Positions 57,030-64,000 of a stretch of 64,000 bases of DNA are shown in pieces. Within the stretch, counting starts at the first letter, position 1; every line of letters starts with the position of its first letter. A program made the translations under genes and the position numbers. The stretch covers positions 152,501 through 216,500 of the forward strand of contig NZ_CP119078.1 of assembly GCF_029026145.1 (NCBI RefSeq), given 5' to 3'. The notes beneath the pieces were generated by a model. That model saw only the letters and a program-made list of their open reading frames with translations, was not told where the DNA came from and made no database searches. This stretch comes from Legionella cardiaca. Lineage in GTDB: Bacteria; Pseudomonadota; Gammaproteobacteria; Legionellales; Legionellaceae.

Positions 57030-57273
57030 AAGATCTCCATATCTTAGACTGGATAAAGTTTATACTAAGATTAATTAATTATTGCACAAGTTTAAAAATA
57101 TTGGCGAAGGGCAGAAAAATAGCCTGGTTGATGCAGAGCGACCATCGGGTTTCTTATAAGGCTCGCCCCCAATTACGCTTACTAGTTTTTTTAAAGACAA
57201 TGCTACTTTGAAAGCTACCCCATTATTTTCAGACCCAAAACCATTCTGGCTCTCAATATAAGCAATATTGGCT

Positions 57274-57293
57274 GTTAATTTAGCCTTAATGAT
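57274..57293 (+). promoter_or_regulatory. PmrA-box-like direct repeat
   Basis: GTTAATTTA, two bases, then CTTAATGAT. Both TTAAT cores and the 11-bp period fit cTTAATatT-N2-cTTAATatT. It ends 41 bp before ATG 57334, much like the box before the ankyrin gene. This is the second such site in the window. Confidence 0.55.
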
Positions 57294-57333
57294 CATGATG
57301 TAGGATGTTTGTTTTTTGCATGTAGTGATTATT

Positions 57334-59544
57334 ATGAAATCTATGGCGAGTATTTATGAACAAATTCAGGAAGACAAAAAATCTTATCAAGGGATTACCT
57401 TGTCCTATCAGGGGGCACACTATGGAGAAGCCAACTTTGATAAAAGTGGATATATTGATTTTAATTCAGATTTAAGCCCACTCGAAGCTTTTACTGAACG
57501 CTTCAAGAATATTGGAGCGTTAGTAATCAGATTTCATTTAGGGCAGGGGCAACGTGCTGGATTATTACAACAAGTCGCAAAATTTGATTACTCTAATAAC
57601 CCTGTAGAGCGACCCGCCCACGGAAATGATGAGGTTGATATGTTCTTTGATGGCTCTGATGTCATGAGCTCCAAAGCGGTTGGCCAAGCTTTAGAATTTG
57701 CAAGTCACCTACCACTAGGTCGCTCAAAATTATTAAACGAAAGAGCGCAGCCTTTGGTGCATGTGAATAAACAAATGACTTATGGCGAACAAGCCCTATG
57801 GGATATTATTCACGCTCCAGTATGGAATGTTGGTCGAAATATGCGTTATGAACTGACCAAACAAGGATTCATTTATCTGGCTTGTCCTTCTACCGTTAGT
57901 CCTGTAGATAGAAGAGTTATCGACAAAGAGTTAAGAGAATCAGGAAAACCCGTTGACGTAGTATTTTCTAAATTTGATTTGAAGCCTGAAATTTCCCAAA
58001 TAAGCAAGCTTGGCTTTTATATGGATGACAAGCAAGAATATACCAGCGAATCTAATGGACTTGCTATTTCTACACCTGAATATGAAAAATTTGCACCTTT
58101 AGGTTGGATTATTCACGCTCAAACAGGAGAAGTGTTGCCACAAGAAATAACCGAAGACATCATTCGCGTGACAGCAATTTCAGAAGGTGGGTTTTATGAA
58201 AAACGTTCTACACAACAAAAAATTTTACAAGCAGGTAACCTTGTTAATAGCAGTGGTTTAGGTTTGTTTATTCAAAACCAAGCCTTTAATGCGATGTATG
58301 TCATTTTTGATTACTTGCAAAAATACAATTTTGACCCACGACCATTACTAAGTTCTTCCTTATCTATTGCTTATAGTCGTATGCAAAAAGCCATAAAAGA
58401 AGATCCTTCCTGTGTGGATGATTTTCTGGTGGGGGCGTTGCAGGATGAAATGGTGCAGCCTTTACGTGTGAGTCAGCCGCGAAGTAAACGCACAGTCTTA
58501 CCTATAAGGTTTACAAATAATTTTGAGGTGACTTATAACAACTTAAAGGCGATTGCTTATGCTTTTGATATGAAAGACAGCGCAAGCCAGCCTATCTTTC
58601 GAGCTTTTGATGAGGGTGAAATTATTAAGAGCCATGGTGATTTTATTGATGCTAAAGTTAATGGCTATTTGGTTAGCCCTTCTTTTAATACCAGCAGCCA
58701 TGTTGCAGCCGTTTTGTCTACTGCCTTGTTAGTCGCAGAAGAAATGATACTGGAGCAATTATTACCAGAGGCACTTCATTCAAAGGACAAGAGTCATTTA
58801 TTCAATCTCTTATCTGAGCTTTTAGACAAGGAAGCCGCTCAAAGAATAATTAACGAGTTAACTGTTGTTACAGAAAGTTTTCCCAAAGAAGATGGCAAGG
58901 TTATTACTGGTACTCAGTTTGATTATTGCGAACCTGTTTTACAGATTTTACGCAAAAATCTAGGTTTGAATAAATTACCTGAGTTAATTTGTCATCTTGC
59001 AAAACCCGGAGTTAGCACCGAAGAGGCAATTTCTCATTGTACTCCCAAGGAAGTTGAGCAATTAACCCATGGGTTAAAAATTTTGTATGGAATAGGTTTA
59101 AAATTACAAGAATCCCCCTTAACCAGTGCTGAATCAGCAGGATCAAGAGGAATCAATGCTGGGCTTCAACCCTTAATTGCTCACCTGGATCCCCTGTTGG
59201 CAAAGTCGTTAGGAATTCCTACGGACACTATTGTGAGAGCTGAAGTAAAACCTGTTGATAAAGAAAAAGCAAAAAGCAGAATATCAACTCAGGCTATTAG
59301 CAAATGTCCCTTCTTTGCTCCGAAGGCAAGTGTAAAAACTCAAAGAACCTCTACCTCCGAGTTAGAGATAGCTCACAAAACCGCTGCATCTGCAGTTCCT
59401 GTTCAGGATGAGAAAAGAGGTGATGAGCCAAAGTATCAACCTTCATTTTTTACTAAGTTATGGAATCATAAACAAGAAATTGGAATTGCAGTGACGGGAG
59501 CGGTTTGCCTTGCTGCAGGTCTTATCATTAGTTCTCAATCTTAA
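57334..59544 (+). CDS. Large tail-anchored protein of unknown function, candidate effector
   Basis: About 736 residues from ATG 57334 (an upstream TTG at 57316 and ATG 57343 are alternatives). No known domain is recognised. Residues 1-600 are a mixed alpha/beta body; residues 635-700 are polar and Lys/Ser-rich; the end is a single hydrophobic helix, IGIAVTGAVCLAAGLIISS, followed by two residues. This C-terminal anchor without a signal peptide is common in effectors that insert into host membranes. A PmrA-like box precedes it. Confidence 0.65.
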   Translation: MKSMASIYEQIQEDKKSYQGITLSYQGAHYGEANFDKSGYIDFNSDLSPLEAFTERFKNIGALVIRFHLGQGQRAGLLQQVAKFDYSNNPVERPAHGNDEVDMFFDGSDVMSSKAVGQALEFASHLPLGRSKLLNERAQPLVHVNKQMTYGEQALWDIIHAPVWNVGRNMRYELTKQGFIYLACPSTVSPVDRRVIDKELRESGKPVDVVFSKFDLKPEISQISKLGFYMDDKQEYTSESNGLAISTPEYEKFAPLGWIIHAQTGEVLPQEITEDIIRVTAISEGGFYEKRSTQQKILQAGNLVNSSGLGLFIQNQAFNAMYVIFDYLQKYNFDPRPLLSSSLSIAYSRMQKAIKEDPSCVDDFLVGALQDEMVQPLRVSQPRSKRTVLPIRFTNNFEVTYNNLKAIAYAFDMKDSASQPIFRAFDEGEIIKSHGDFIDAKVNGYLVSPSFNTSSHVAAVLSTALLVAEEMILEQLLPEALHSKDKSHLFNLLSELLDKEAAQRIINELTVVTESFPKEDGKVITGTQFDYCEPVLQILRKNLGLNKLPELICHLAKPGVSTEEAISHCTPKEVEQLTHGLKILYGIGLKLQESPLTSAESAGSRGINAGLQPLIAHLDPLLAKSLGIPTDTIVRAEVKPVDKEKAKSRISTQAISKCPFFAPKASVKTQRTSTSELEIAHKTAASAVPVQDEKRGDEPKYQPSFFTKLWNHKQEIGIAVTGAVCLAAGLIISSQS

Positions 59545-59552
59545 TTACTAAA

Positions 59553-59597
59553 AGCAAGATAATAGGTTGCCTATAGCTTATTATCTTGCTCTTTATT
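59553..59597 (+). terminator. Terminator of the tail-anchored protein gene
   Basis: AGCAAGATAATA (59553-59564) pairs with TATTATCTTGCT (59579-59590), then CTTTATT. The loop is 14 bases. Confidence 0.8.
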
Positions 59598-60012
59598 CCA
59601 AACAGCGATGGTAGTTTAATTACTTGCTTATATATTGGTAAAAGATAACAACCTGCCCAATCAATATATTGGAGTTTTTTGCCAGGAGATAATTAAGCTA
59701 ATCTAAAATGTTAAGTTAGATGCTAATCGTCTCAAATAATGGTAAAATTACATAAAAAACACAAATTGATTTAATTGTGATCATCGTGTTTGATGAGTTT
59801 TTGATGCAAACTGGTATCTCGATACATTTTTAACAAATTATGAATATGGTTTTTATTTCTCAAGATTCAGCTGGTAAAAGAGATTTTTACTCACTTTTCT
59901 GATGTTCAATCTGAAAAATACACGTATAAGAGAGGGCTAAAGCTCATTCGAGGTGAATTTGCAACGCAATTAAGTGTTAATTCTTTAAAATAGGTCAAGT
60001 GAGGCTGGGTCA
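59598..60012. other. Intergenic region before the ABC-F gene
   Basis: A+T-rich spacer holding only the possible remnant at 59840-59993 and presumably the promoter of the ABC-F gene. I see no RNA gene or repeat. Confidence 0.5.
59840..59993 (+). pseudogene. Possible short gene remnant with a T-run frameshift
   Basis: ATG 59840 opens MNMVFISQDSAGKRDFYSLF and stops at TGA 59900-59902. One extra T in the T run at 59895-59898 would join it to SDVQSEKYTYKRGLKLIRGE and a frame ending at TAG 59991-59993. The joined peptide would be about 50 residues. No family is seen, so it may be chance. Confidence 0.25.
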
Positions 60013-61620
60013 ATGTTAGAAGTAAAAAGTTTAAGTATGTTGTTTGGACCAAAATCTTTATTCCAGGATGTGAATTTGACCCTATTGTCTACACAACGCT
60101 ATGGAGTAGTTGGTGCCAATGGTACTGGAAAGTCTACTTTTTTAAAAATATTGGCCGGCGAAGAACAAGCATCACATGGCACAGTTGAAAAAGCGAAAAA
60201 TCATAAAATAGGTATTTTGAAGCAAGATCACTTCCGTTATGAAGAGGAGCGTCTTGTTGATGTGGTTATTCGTGGAAACGCCGTTTTGTGGGATGCGATT
60301 ACCGAAAAAGAGAGCTTATATTCTAAAGAAACGTTTACCGAAGAAGATGGTTATCGCCTGAGCGAATTAGAAGAAATTGTGATGAATCAAGGTGGTTATG
60401 AAGCTGAGGCAACAGTAAAAAATTTATTGCTTGGTTTAGGTATTGCCGAAAAGTTTCATTATGGCCCATTGAGTGCTTTATCAGGTGGCTACAAATTACG
60501 TGTTTTATTGGCACAAGTTCTTTATCAACAACCAGACATTATGTTGCTCGATGAGCCAACCAACCACTTGGATATTATATCGATTGCATGGTTGGAAGAG
60601 TTCTTAAAAACATCATTTAAAGGACTATTGATTTTTATTTCTCATGATAAAAGTTTTCTCAATAATACATCTACCAATATACTCGACATTGATTATGATA
60701 CGATTCTCGATTACCCGGGAAATTATGATAAATTTTGTTTTGCTAAAGAGGAACGATTGCGATTAAAACAAAGTGAGTTGAAGAACCAGGAAAAGCGAAT
60801 TGAGGCATTGCAAGGTTTTGTTGATCGCTTTGGGGCAAAAGCAAGTAAAGCAAGTCAGGCGGCTTCGCGACAAAAAATGATAGACAGGATCGAGTTAGTT
60901 GAGATCAAAGAATCTAATATTTTCAAACCCTATTTTAATTTCCAGCAAAAGAAATCTTCTGGAAAACTGGTTGTTAAAGTAGAACAGTTGCACAAAAAAT
61001 TTGATGAGCGCGTATTATTAAAAAATGTATCGGTTACCATTCAACGTGGCGATAAATGCGCCATTATTGGACCCAATGGTATTGGAAAATCGACTTTACT
61101 GAAAATATTATTAAGTGAAGTACACTCCGATCAGGGGCATTTTGAATGGAGTGATACGGTAACCATTGGTTATTTTGCTCAAGATTATCGAACCCAACTG
61201 GATCCAGAACAAACTATTTTGCAATGGATGGAAAATAATATAGCCGCACCCGGACAGGAAATCAGGAAAGTGCTTGGCCAGGTACTTTTTCGAGGGGCAG
61301 ATGTTGATAAAAAAATTGGGGTATTAAGCGGTGGCGAGTCCGCTCGGTTAATTATGGCCAAATTAATTTTGGAGAAACATAACGTTTTAATATTTGACGA
61401 GCCAACCAACCATTTAGATCTCGAGTCGATAGATGCCCTAATCGAAGCAATTCAGCTGTTTCCTGGGACTGTATTATTTGTCAGTCACAATCGTTATTTT
61501 ATAGATGACATTGCAACCAGGATCATTGTATTAACTGAACAATACGGGGTGCAGGAGTTTCTGGGTAATTACAATGATTATTTAGAGCAGTATGGAAAAG
61601 ATTATCTTGCAACGGCGTAA
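60013..61620 (+). CDS. ybiT: ABC-F family ATPase, YbiT type
   Basis: A 535-residue protein with two ABC cassettes and no TM segments. Walker A motifs are GANGTGKSTF (about residues 35-44) and GPNGIGKSTL (about 353-362); signatures LSGGYK and LSGGES; DEPTNHLD twice. The opening MLEVKSLSMLFGPKSLFQDVNLTLL and the linker with KASQAASRQKM fit YbiT. ABC-F proteins act on the ribosome in translation, not in transport. It ends before a hairpin shared with the convergent acyltransferase gene. Confidence 0.92.
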   Translation: MLEVKSLSMLFGPKSLFQDVNLTLLSTQRYGVVGANGTGKSTFLKILAGEEQASHGTVEKAKNHKIGILKQDHFRYEEERLVDVVIRGNAVLWDAITEKESLYSKETFTEEDGYRLSELEEIVMNQGGYEAEATVKNLLLGLGIAEKFHYGPLSALSGGYKLRVLLAQVLYQQPDIMLLDEPTNHLDIISIAWLEEFLKTSFKGLLIFISHDKSFLNNTSTNILDIDYDTILDYPGNYDKFCFAKEERLRLKQSELKNQEKRIEALQGFVDRFGAKASKASQAASRQKMIDRIELVEIKESNIFKPYFNFQQKKSSGKLVVKVEQLHKKFDERVLLKNVSVTIQRGDKCAIIGPNGIGKSTLLKILLSEVHSDQGHFEWSDTVTIGYFAQDYRTQLDPEQTILQWMENNIAAPGQEIRKVLGQVLFRGADVDKKIGVLSGGESARLIMAKLILEKHNVLIFDEPTNHLDLESIDALIEAIQLFPGTVLFVSHNRYFIDDIATRIIVLTEQYGVQEFLGNYNDYLEQYGKDYLATA

Positions 61621-61698
61621 ATTGCTGGTAGCAAATTCATCCATCTGGATAGAAAAATTTAAATTTGATCTGACAAAACTTCTTAAAAAATCAAACGT

Positions 61699-61728
61699 GT
61701 GGGTTTGGGCATGTTGGCCCAAACCCAC
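61699..61728. terminator. Hairpin between convergent ybiT and acyltransferase genes
   Basis: GTGGGTTTGGGC (61699-61710), loop ATGTTG, GCCCAAACCCAC (61717-61728). On the minus strand a T-rich run follows a few bases on, so it probably stops transcription from both sides. Confidence 0.8.
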
Positions 61729-61734
61729 TTATCC

Positions 61735-62736
61735 TTAATTTAATTGCATCGCTGTTAACGTTGGTTCTTCCAATTTAGCCCCTTCTTTTTTAAGGGTTAA
61801 AAGTTGCTTGGTTACGTCATCTTGTTTGAGTCTGTGTTGCCAAATAAGGAGATGCGTTTTATCAGCTATTTCTTTTTTAATAGTACCAATTTGCTCAACA
61901 GTAAGTTCTTGTGTATGACGATAGTAAGCATAAAGTTGAGCACATATCTCTTCAATTTTTGCTTCATCACTTAGACTTTCATTTTCAGGTTGTAGGTGAA
62001 AATCTATTACACTACACAATGTGGTGCGTACATTGTTCATATGAAACGCGGACAAAAATGCACGATAAGAGACACTGTTGCGAATAAATCTGGGAAGACA
62101 GGAGTTTTGTAAACACCAAAAACCATCAAGTCTAATTACGTGAATAGGTACTTTATTTTTTAATGCTAGCTTGGCCGCGCCATTGTAGACTCTAGGTGGT
62201 TCTTGTTCTAACCTTGCAAAATTACCTTGCGGGAAAATAGCAACACAGCCTTTATTGTTAAGTATTTCACTTGCGAGTTCTAACGCGTCGGAATTAGCGG
62301 AGCGTCCATTATCATCTTTAGTTGCATGGGCTTTTACCGGTATAGTTTTAAACATCTTCATAAAAGAAGCTACCCCGGGTACTGCATTAAATGAATCTGT
62401 GGCAAAAAAACGAGGTGGGGTGCCTTTCATTTTTGAGGCAACCACAACGGCTTCCCAGCCAGTTCGATGGGGACCTAGTGCAAGGAGTTTACTTTCTGCA
62501 TCAGGAATCTCTAAATCGCCACCTTTCGTATGCATCATGCGCGTCATACATACTAAAACACCGGCTATAATACGAGCCAAACGATTATCATAGTTAAGAC
62601 GATTGTTAGATTCAGCAAACTTTACAAGCGCCATTGTCGCTACAACAACCCCAGTAAATAGGAGTAATAAAGTATAAGTACTCGATAGCGAGTCATCAGA
62701 ATTGTTGAGGTCTAATTGGGAATCAAAGCCAGGCAT
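61735..62736 (-). CDS. PlsC-type lysophospholipid acyltransferase family protein
   Basis: A 333-residue protein. A hydrophobic helix lies near residues 18-40 (TYTLLLLFTGVVVATMALV). The acyltransferase motif is GPHRTGWEAVVVASKM (H-x4-E, about residues 92-107), followed by FFATDSF and the substrate motif AIFPQGNFARLEQEPPRVYNGAAKLALKN. These enzymes acylate lysophospholipids or glycerol-3-phosphate. The C-terminal 120 residues are longer than in PlsC. Whether it acts on bacterial or host lipids is unknown. Confidence 0.8.
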   Translation of the reverse strand: MPGFDSQLDLNNSDDSLSSTYTLLLLFTGVVVATMALVKFAESNNRLNYDNRLARIIAGVLVCMTRMMHTKGGDLEIPDAESKLLALGPHRTGWEAVVVASKMKGTPPRFFATDSFNAVPGVASFMKMFKTIPVKAHATKDDNGRSANSDALELASEILNNKGCVAIFPQGNFARLEQEPPRVYNGAAKLALKNKVPIHVIRLDGFWCLQNSCLPRFIRNSVSYRAFLSAFHMNNVRTTLCSVIDFHLQPENESLSDEAKIEEICAQLYAYYRHTQELTVEQIGTIKKEIADKTHLLIWQHRLKQDDVTKQLLTLKKEGAKLEEPTLTAMQLN

Positions 62737-62876
62737 GTAATTAACTCCTTTAAAAGACTAAATCGATTAAGAGTTAGCCGTCCAAAATTTGCTATAGTAC
62801 CTTTAAAATTGAGGTTGTCAATTAAATGCCCAAATGAAGAGTTAAGCGATTCCCTAAGAAAAAAGCTGGCTTTACA

Positions 62877-62901
62877 GTAGGTTAGGTCATTTTGACCTAA
62901 C
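62877..62901. repeat. REP element 1 (GTAG plus hairpin)
   Basis: GTAG (62877-62880) directly before arms GTTAGGTCA (62881-62889) and TGACCTAAC (62893-62901), loop TTT. The GTAG tetranucleotide at the foot of a hairpin is the mark of REP sequences handled by RAYT transposases. Confidence 0.85.
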
Positions 62902-62963
62902 AAATCATCTATACTTCAATACATGATCCTCTTTTAAGATATATCGCTGACAAGGAGATAGTT

Positions 62964-63359
62964 ATGAGTATATCTAAGTTGGTTTATCCATTTTTGTCTA
63001 TTTTTATCGTTGTTATTAGTGTTGCCTCTACAAACTGTTTCGCCGATCGTGGTTTCCGTGGGCCAGGTGGTGTTGGTGGCGTTGGTGGTGTTGGTGGCGT
63101 TGGTGGCGTTGGCGGCGTTGGTGGCGTTGGCGGTGTTGGTGGCGTTGGCGGTGTTGGTGGCGTAGGTGGTGTTGGTGGCGTAGGCGGTGTCGGTGGCGTA
63201 GGCGGTGTCGGTGGGGTGTATCATTATAATAATGAAAACGTTGATCATTACTATCCAAACAATGGTTGGGTTGCTCCGACAGTTATTCTCAATGGTTCAA
63301 GCAATTGCCAAACATGTGATTCTAATGGCAACTGCATCCAAAATCAGGGCTGCAATTAA
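62964..63359 (+). CDS. Secreted (Gly-Gly-Val)17 repeat protein
   Basis: A 131-residue protein with a signal peptide (KLVYPFLSIFIVVISVASTNCFA, likely cut after CFA). Residues 35-85 are exactly 17 GGV triplets, encoded by near-identical 9-bp units (63066-63218). A 46-residue C-terminal part has Tyr/His/Asn-rich YHYNNENVDHYYPNNGW and four Cys in NCQTCDSNGNCIQNQGC. ACAAGGAGATAG precedes the ATG. It should be exported, perhaps a surface, matrix or amyloid-like protein. The repeat is prone to change length. It lies between two REP elements. Confidence 0.8.
   Translation: MSISKLVYPFLSIFIVVISVASTNCFADRGFRGPGGVGGVGGVGGVGGVGGVGGVGGVGGVGGVGGVGGVGGVGGVGGVGGVGGVYHYNNENVDHYYPNNGWVAPTVILNGSSNCQTCDSNGNCIQNQGCN
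63066..63218. repeat. 9-bp tandem repeat encoding (GGV)17
   Basis: Seventeen 9-bp units (153 bp), differing only at wobble bases: GGTGTT, GGCGTT, GGCGTA and GGTGTC types occur. The pattern GGTGGCGTN/GGCGGTGTN suggests pairs were duplicated. The unit is a multiple of three, so slippage would not break the frame. Confidence 0.95.
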
Positions 63360-63362
63360 ATA

Positions 63363-63387
63363 GTAGGTTGGGTCATTTTGACCCAAC
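63363..63387. repeat. REP element 2 (GTAG plus hairpin)
   Basis: GTAG (63363-63366) directly before arms GTTGGGTCA (63367-63375) and TGACCCAAC (63379-63387), loop TTT. It differs from REP 1 by one base in each arm, and that change keeps the pairing (A-T to G-C). It starts four bases after the (GGV)17 stop. Confidence 0.9.
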
Positions 63388-63463
63388 AAAATTAAAATTG
63401 ATTGCAAGAACAATCCAAAAACAATATAAGGATAGCTTAAGGAAATATAAAGCAGTCTAAATC

Positions 63464-63991
63464 ATGGAATATCGAAGAGTAATCATACCTGGAGCGGTTT
63501 ATTTCTTTACATTGAATTTAAAAAATAGAAATAGTGAATTACTAGTTAAAGAGATTGATAAGTTACGAATAGCCTTTCAACAAATAAAAAGAAAATACCC
63601 TTTTAAAATTAAAGGCATTGTCATTTTGCCCGAACACCTTCATATGATGATCCGTCTCCCAGCAGGAGATAGTAATTACTCACTTAGAATACGATTGATT
63701 AAAAGTGTTTTTACCCATCAACTTCATATTAATGAATCGATTGGTCCATCAAGAAGGAAACAAGGTGAACGAGGAATTTGGCAGCGACGATTTTGGGAGC
63801 ATCTCATTCGCGATGAAAAAGATTATGAACATCATTTAAATTACATTCACTTTAATCCCGTAAAGCATGGTTATGTAAAACGTGCTTCAGATTGGCCTTA
63901 TTCAAGTATACATCGCGACATTAAAGCAGGACTTTTAGAGGCAAATTGGGCATGTGTACATGATTTTAGCGAGAATTTATTTGGAGAGTGA
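63464..63991 (+). CDS. REP-associated tyrosine transposase (RAYT, IS200-like Y1)
   Basis: A 175-residue RAYT. The HUH motif is LPEHLHMMIRL near residues 52-62, the catalytic Tyr region is RDEKDYEHHLNYIHFNPVKHGYVKR (about 119-143), and the WQRRFWEHLI stretch is typical. It begins MEYRRVIIPGAVYFFTLNLKNRN, as many do. RAYTs cut and rejoin REP hairpins carrying a GTAG foot. Two such elements lie 500 and 80 bp upstream. RAYTs are usually domesticated single-copy genes, not active ISs. Confidence 0.92.
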   Translation: MEYRRVIIPGAVYFFTLNLKNRNSELLVKEIDKLRIAFQQIKRKYPFKIKGIVILPEHLHMMIRLPAGDSNYSLRIRLIKSVFTHQLHINESIGPSRRKQGERGIWQRRFWEHLIRDEKDYEHHLNYIHFNPVKHGYVKRASDWPYSSIHRDIKAGLLEANWACVHDFSENLFGE

Positions 63992-64000
63992 GGGGCGTGG

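Noticed and set aside
57075..57296. 73-codon minus-strand ORF between the 898-residue gene and the tail-anchored gene
   Set aside because: No ribosome site before its ATG, no recognised family, and its 5' end overlaps the PmrA-like box of the divergent gene. A remnant is possible.
63066..63218. Possible CRISPR-like repeat
   Set aside because: Contiguous 9-bp units with no spacers, inside a good coding frame.
62934..63258. Minus-strand frames with Asn-Ala-Thr or His-Arg repeats
   Set aside because: Mirror translations of the (GGV)17 repeat DNA.
62877..63387. Reading the two GTAG hairpins as ordinary intrinsic terminators
   Set aside because: No T-tract follows either stem, and the GTAG foot plus nearby RAYT fits REP elements better.

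Overview
The window looks like chromosome of a Legionella species (Legionellaceae, Gammaproteobacteria). The DNA is A+T-rich, the 23S-5S end and housekeeping genes are gammaproteobacterial, and many genes encode eukaryote-like or effector-like proteins. I cannot name the species. All functional calls come from reading motifs; no database search was possible.

Layout. 1-1777: 3' half of 23S rRNA, 5S rRNA and the rrn terminator. 2086-4768 (minus): a SemiSWEET-like pair, gamma carbonic anhydrase and glutathione reductase. 4893-6293: a putative papain-fold secreted protein. 6391-9499: an adaptor/ATPase/permease ABC exporter. 9577-13998: two hydrolases, a GNAT protein with an extra tail, an AhpD-like protein and a membrane-anchored CE-clan protease/acetyltransferase candidate. 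14102-15290: a Rap1a/Tai-like protein, dsbB and a 48-residue gene coupled to dsbB. 15312-19086: two FAD enzymes around a GNAT. 19178-22996: radC divergent from coaBC-dut-algC. 23398-25064: an ankyrin protein with a frameshift and a PmrA-like box. 25075-27810: TPR-methyltransferase, ElaA-like acetyltransferase and rdgB. 27966-28505: a complete Ykt6-type SNARE. 28680-32852: an RND efflux pair.

32842-44647 is a metabolic and energetic block. fabI and ackA diverge from an intracellular PHB depolymerase and a phosphate acyltransferase, which run on into a V-type ATPase operon (B-D-I-K-E-DUF2764-A). The order is a circular permutation of the chlamydial-type operon as I recall it, and the K subunit keeps the Na+-site residues known from Enterococcus NtpK. 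The depolymerase, phosphotransacylase and acetate kinase could turn storage polymer into acyl-phosphate and ATP, while the ATPase makes or uses an ion gradient.

44714-59544 is accessory. It holds a two-TM protein, a hipBA toxin-antitoxin pair with three operators spaced exactly 49 bp, a kinase-fold protein, a catalytically dead beta-lactamase-fold protein fused to DUF302, an MFS transporter, a GFA enzyme, several orphans including an 898/284-residue pair, and a 736-residue tail-anchored protein behind a second PmrA-like box. 60013-64000: a YbiT-type ABC-F ATPase, a PlsC-type acyltransferase, and a (GGV)17 secreted protein between two GTAG-hairpin REP elements next to a REP-associated tyrosine transposase.

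The most striking items are the Ykt6-like SNARE with zero-layer Arg, two C-terminal Cys and a CAAX box; the permuted, probably Na+-specific V-ATPase joined to PHB/acyl-phosphate genes; and a set of candidate type IV effectors, two behind PmrA-like boxes.
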